From Betaproteobacteria bacterium (GTDB taxonomy: Bacteria > Pseudomonadota > Gammaproteobacteria > Burkholderiales > Usitatibacteraceae): a stretch of DNA of 64,000 bases. The position numbers and the translations under genes were made by a program. The notes under the pieces are model-generated. The model worked only from the letters and a program-made list of their open reading frames with translations, made no database searches and was not told where the DNA came from. Below, piece after piece: positions 63,782-64,000 of the stretch. The stretch is from assembly GCA_016711875.1 (NCBI GenBank), contig JADJSD010000003.1, forward strand, positions 62,001 to 126,000, written 5' to 3'. The stretch's first letter is position 1. Each line of letters opens with the position of its first letter.

Positions 63782-64000
63782 TCAGGAGGCGACCGGGAAG
63801 GCCACCTGCGCGACGAGCCCGCCGCCCTCCCGCGGCAACAGGTCGAAGCGCGCGCCGTGCGCCTTGGCGATGCGGGCCACGATCGCGAGTCCCAATCCGG
63901 CTCCCGACTGGCCGCTCCTCGCCTCGTCGCGCCGCGTGAAGGGCTCCTTGAGCCGCTCGACCTCGCCGGCCGCGATGCCCGGGCCGCGGTCCGAGACCCC
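63782..64000 (-). CDS. Sensor histidine kinase, C-terminal end (partial)
   Basis: The last 72 residues of a kinase are present; the rest lies beyond the window. The ATP-binding motifs are clear: VSDRGPGIAAGEVERL (G1 box), FTRRDEARSGQSGAGLGLAI (F and G2 boxes). It ends AQVAFPVAS. EnvZ/OmpR-type kinases share the pattern. No regulator is visible inside the window. Confidence 0.85.
   Translation of the reverse strand, partial: GVSDRGPGIAAGEVERLKEPFTRRDEARSGQSGAGLGLAIVARIAKAHGARFDLLPREGGGLVAQVAFPVAS

Overview
The window is high-GC, gene-dense chromosomal DNA from a heterotrophic bacterium. It is most likely a betaproteobacterium, Burkholderiales-like: it has a Bug/TctC-type solute receptor, several branched-chain-amino-acid-type (Liv) ABC transporters, etfBA next to a fadE-like gene, a BktB-type thiolase, a one-cysteine DksA and a c4-type cytochrome. 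I see no rRNA, tRNA, CRISPR array, insertion sequence or prophage. No stretch longer than about 280 bases lacks a gene or a recognisable control element.

Layout. 1-3200: tail of an unknown gene, then a large secreted repeat protein with a strong terminator. 3302-9639: first Liv transporter (livG-livF-livK-livH-livM) with an acyl-CoA ligase. 9663-13212: PsrA/FadP-like operator, etfB, etfA and an acyl-CoA dehydrogenase. 13273-14818: a GDT1-family membrane protein and a degenerate GGDEF protein. 14878-20081 (minus): valine branch of catabolism (FAH-family protein, 3-hydroxyisobutyryl-CoA hydrolase, enoyl-CoA hydratase, mmsB, mmsA). 20191-24249: GntR-controlled cassette (solute receptor, MmgE/PrpD, 2-hydroxyacid dehydrogenase). 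24260-37954 (minus): leucine/isovalerate catabolism (ivd, two thiolases, acyl-CoA dehydrogenase, mccB, methylglutaconyl-CoA hydratase, mccA, SDR dehydrogenase). This run is interrupted by unrelated genes: a TfoX-C protein, a lipoprotein, and an AAA+ ATPase with a TPR membrane protein. 38069-48068: MBL hydrolase, a Crp/Fnr regulator, then a second Liv cluster flanked by two AMP-forming ligases. 48092-52623: Fur-type ferric iron transporter split over three transcription units, plus twin lipoproteins. 52653-53885: manganese riboswitch and TerC. 54041-64000: dksA, dienelactone hydrolase, EAL protein, methyltransferase, a lipoprotein hydrolase/ABC exporter/DinG helicase operon, cytochrome c4, a small Cys-rich protein and the end of a sensor kinase.

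Functionally most of the window serves uptake of branched-chain or other small acids, their activation to CoA esters, beta-oxidation-like breakdown, and electron delivery through ETF. Three genes (bktB-like at 34694-35879, livK-like at 44691-46009, livF-like at 46014-46833) each carry a single-base indel. They are either sequencing errors or recent inactivation. The least explained item is the AAA+/TPR-membrane pair embedded in the leucine operon.
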